Of a stretch of 37,142 nt of DNA, positions 34,344 through 37,142 are shown one piece after another. The first letter of the stretch is position 1. Every line of letters begins with the position of its first letter. A program made the translations under genes and the position numbers. The DNA is taken from the NCBI GenBank assembly GCA_013365365.1, contig JABVXU010000525.1:1-37142 (forward strand), given 5' to 3'. The notes beneath the pieces are model-generated. The model was not told the DNA's origin. It saw only the letters and a program-made list of their open reading frames with translations, and searched no databases. This DNA is from Cruorifilaria tuberocauda. Lineage: Eukaryota > Nematoda > Chromadorea > Rhabditida > Onchocercidae.

Positions 34344-36165
34344 CAATATCGTTGATTGTAGTTTGTATAAAAAAATAAAAACTTTTATTTTGAACGTGTA
34401 AGTTTTAAATTGAACATATAAGAACATACAATGATTAAATTAAAAGAATATATTCTCTCAGAACGAGTTTTCCCTCACGATTTTATCACATAAGTTACTA
34501 TAGCATACTTTATAAGTTAAGTAATTTCGACTTATTACGATTAATTTTTCATTTCAATCCATTTGATATCAGTTAATCATTAAAAATATTCGAATTTAAT
34601 AAAATAACAAGAAATAAAAAGTGACCAAAAGTATCAGTAACTCGTAAAATTACTCAATAATATTCAGCAGTCAAAAGTATCAGTAACTCGTAAAATTACT
34701 CAATAATGTTCAACAGTAAGAATATCAAAATAAAGTTATAATATTGTTTTCGGATGATAACATGTTAATAATCAAATAATAATAATTATAATTATGATAA
34801 ACAATAACAGTAAATATTCAAGAAACACACTGATAAATTCTCAATTCTCATGATAAACTCATGATAAAGTTTTTACGAAAAATTTTTAATGAAAGATAAA
34901 GTTAAAATAAACATATAATAAAGATATGCAATAAATGAGTTCTTTTTCTTTTGGATTTTTTTTTCAAATTCATGATTGAAAATTTATCATGAATGGAAGA
35001 AATTATCATGAATCATAATCTTCAATAATTTTTGTCATTGATTTTAAATCAATTATCATTGACATAAAATTTGATAAAAATTAAAAACTTTTTATCGATC
35101 ATTTCTCAATAACACAGATTTTATTTCTCTATCTATTCTTCTTTGAAATTGAAATAATGATAATTAAATCATAAAAATAATAATTATATATAGTAGCGAA
35201 AAAAAAATCTCTTATTAACATTTTTTTGTTTACCAACAAATTTTGATTTCATGAAATTTTTGAGAAAATCTAGCTCAATAATTTATTATTATATTACTAA
35301 ACTATTAATAAAATTATTAACTGATCAATTGATCAATAATTTCAAGCCTGAAAATAGTCGCAAAGTTGGCTCAAATTGAATAATCCAGTTTATTTATCCT
35401 AAATTATCTTAACTCATGAATCAACCTAAATCATAATAATTTCATGATTATCTTATCAATCAATTCATCGATAATTGTCATTTCAACAATAGCTATTCTA
35501 TTTAACATCAAAAAGACTCTAAACAGACGAATGATTGAAATAGAAAATATACAAATCGTTTAAATCTGTTATTCCATAAATATCTTTTTTTTTCACCAAT
35601 CAATCAATAGTCGATAATTAATCAGTAATTATCCTACCTATCAATTTAACACTGACTAATTCTACTTACTATCAAAATAAAAAAAAAAAACGAACAAAAT
35701 GATCGAAATAGAAAATTGTAGAAATCATTTGGATCACATTACAAACTTTATTCAAATGAATGGATACGATTGACATAGTTTGATGAAATTTATAAACAGT
35801 GAAATTGAAATTAAAAAAAAAAAAAAAAGGAAAGAAAGAGAAAAAAAAAACATTAATACTTGTAAAATTCTCGCCTTTATTCTCATTCAATTCCGTTTTT
35901 TACACAAATTTACTTTGTTCTAAAATTCGCAAAAAAAAAAAATAGATGAAATCCTTTTTCTAGAAAATATTACTTGTTGAGGGGGAAAGTGATAAATCAA
36001 ATGGTTGAACAATAATAGGAACAGGTAATAAAAATGATCGAGGAAAAAGTTATAACGAGAGTAACAAAGATGAATTTAAAGGTACGAAGTTGAAAATAAT
36101 TTATTTTTAAGTTTAAATTTACTGGAAATTCTTTGGCTTGATAGCTTTTTCTTTTCTTCCATGTA
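34344..36165. other. Gene-free AT-rich flank upstream of the SEC14-like gene
   Basis: No supportable exon on either strand. Poly(A)/poly(T) runs and many TCATGAT/ATTATCATGAA words occur at 34770-35460. It should hold the SEC14-like promoter. Confidence 0.5.
34626..34713. repeat. Two-copy tandem duplication, period 46 bp
   Basis: CAAAAGTATCAGTAACTCGT occurs at 34626 and 34672, followed in both by AAAATTACTCAATAAT.TTCA.CAGT. Only two or three differences separate the copies. Confidence 0.9.
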
Positions 36166-36174
36166 TCAAAGTAT

Positions 36175-36442
36175 AATTTATTGATTAGCTGATAATATTA
36201 ATATAATTTATTCCTTAACTGATAAAAAACTAGGATAATTCACTGATAGCTGATAAAATCAAAGTAATTCATTGATTAGCTGATAAAATTAAAATTATTC
36301 ATTGATTAGCTGATAATACTAATATAATTTATTCCTTAACTGATAGAAAAACTAGGATAATTCACTGATAGCTGATAAAATGAAAATAATTTATTGATTA
36401 GCTGATAAAATTAAAATAATTCATTGATTAGCTGATAAAACT
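36175..36442. repeat. Higher-order satellite built from about 30-bp GATTAGCTGATAA units
   Basis: Short units around TTGATTAGCTGATAA.A and CACTGATAGCTGATAAAAT alternate with a TTATTCCTTAACTGATA variant. The variant order recurs about every 122 bp (GATAATATTAATATAATTTA near 36190, its near twin near 36312), showing a second-level period. Confidence 0.85.
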
Positions 36443-37142
36443 ATTTGCTTTGTTTTATTAAATTTTATCTTTATTTTTATATTTCTTATTTTTTAAAATT
36501 TTTCTCATATTTATTTTTTATTTTATATTATTATTTTACATATTACTATGACAAGTATATATTTATTTTAATTAATTTAATTTGTTTATGGAAAAAATTT
36601 TTTTCCATGTTATTGATGACAAAATTAATTTAATTGTAAATTTAAATGAAAAAATTTCAAACAAGACATTAATTTTTTTTTTTGCAAAATTGATAACTTT
36701 TTTCATGATTTTATCAAGTATCAATTTGTAAAGTAAATTACTAACTTTATCAATACAATAAATATTTTCATCCCATTTTCTTGATGAACATTTCTTATGT
36801 TTTAGCTTATTATTCTTAGCTAATTATTGATTACTTTGCAGACCACTAAATCACTGATAATTAATTGATTAATTAATTATTTCGCAAAATTTTTTTTGTT
36901 CAATTTTTCCACACAAATTACGAAAGATCAAAAATATCGAAAGAATTATTTTCCAAACAACAATAATAAGAATTTGCTAAGTGCTGCTACTTATTGTTTT
37001 AGTAACAATTACAATTATTATAACAATAAGTATAGCACCATTTTCAACAAAAAATCTAAATTCTTACTAACTAACTAAAATCTAACTTATAACAATTAAT
37101 GAATTTCAATTTTAAGTTCAAGTAAAATTTCAAATGAACTTA
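36443..37142. other. AT-rich sequence to the window end
   Basis: I see no exon, RNA gene or ordered repeat; only poly(T)/poly(A) runs and AAC/AAT-rich stretches. Confidence 0.5.

Noticed and set aside
36445..37078. Short plus-strand open frames near the window end
   Set aside because: Phe/Tyr/Ile- and Asn-rich translations of poly(T) and AAC/AAT-rich DNA; no family pattern.
1..37142. CRISPR arrays, insertion sequences, bacterial (Wolbachia) inserts, tRNA genes
   Set aside because: Tandem repeats here lack unique spacers; no transposase-like or bacterial-style uninterrupted long reading frame, and no tRNA B-box with matching arms was seen on reading both strands. A tRNAscan/Infernal run would be decisive.

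Overview
The window looks like nuclear DNA of a filarial-type parasitic nematode. It is very AT-rich and has no bacterial operon structure. Its genes are cut into many small exons by AT-rich introns that end in TTTCAG/TTTTAG, and several first exons sit just behind an acceptor-like TTTCAG with no upstream exon, as expected for spliced-leader trans-splicing. Species assignment is inference; I did not run a search. No Wolbachia-like insert, tRNA, rRNA, CRISPR array or transposase is visible.

Layout, left to right: (1) about 4.2 kb to 0.1 kb, minus strand: an unrecognised 332-residue secreted-then-anchored (type I) glycoprotein in 8 exons. (2) 10.55-5.22 kb, minus strand: a complete PACS (phosphofurin acidic cluster sorting protein) gene, 18 exons, 796 residues. 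(3) 10.6-19.1 kb: about 8.6 kb with no supportable gene, holding pyrimidine tracts, several tandem duplications and two CACGTG E-boxes; it separates two divergent genes. (4) 19.16-24.75 kb, plus strand: a complete ATG9 autophagy scramblase gene, 14 exons, 810 residues, with a long 3' region. (5) 26.7-29.2 kb, plus strand: RRP36, an 18S rRNA processing factor, 8 exons, 358 residues, carrying an in-frame 27-base x3 repeat. (6) 34.3-30.4 kb, minus strand: a SEC14-like CRAL-TRIO + GOLD lipid-transfer protein, 7 exons, 403 residues. (7) 34.4-37.1 kb: gene-free AT-rich sequence with a higher-order satellite.

All exon boundaries were read by hand from GT/AG sites. In every one of the five models the codon phase closes exactly across all introns and the total length is a multiple of three, which is the main support for the joins. 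PACS, ATG9 and the SEC14-like protein all act in membrane traffic and lipid handling, but they have separate promoters, so this may be coincidence. Nothing here is a clearly new molecular system; the most novel item is the unrecognised membrane glycoprotein, and the most informative sequence details are the conserved Tyr sorting motif of ATG9, the TFEB/HLH-30-type E-box upstream of it, and tandem duplications that hit splice sites and coding sequence.
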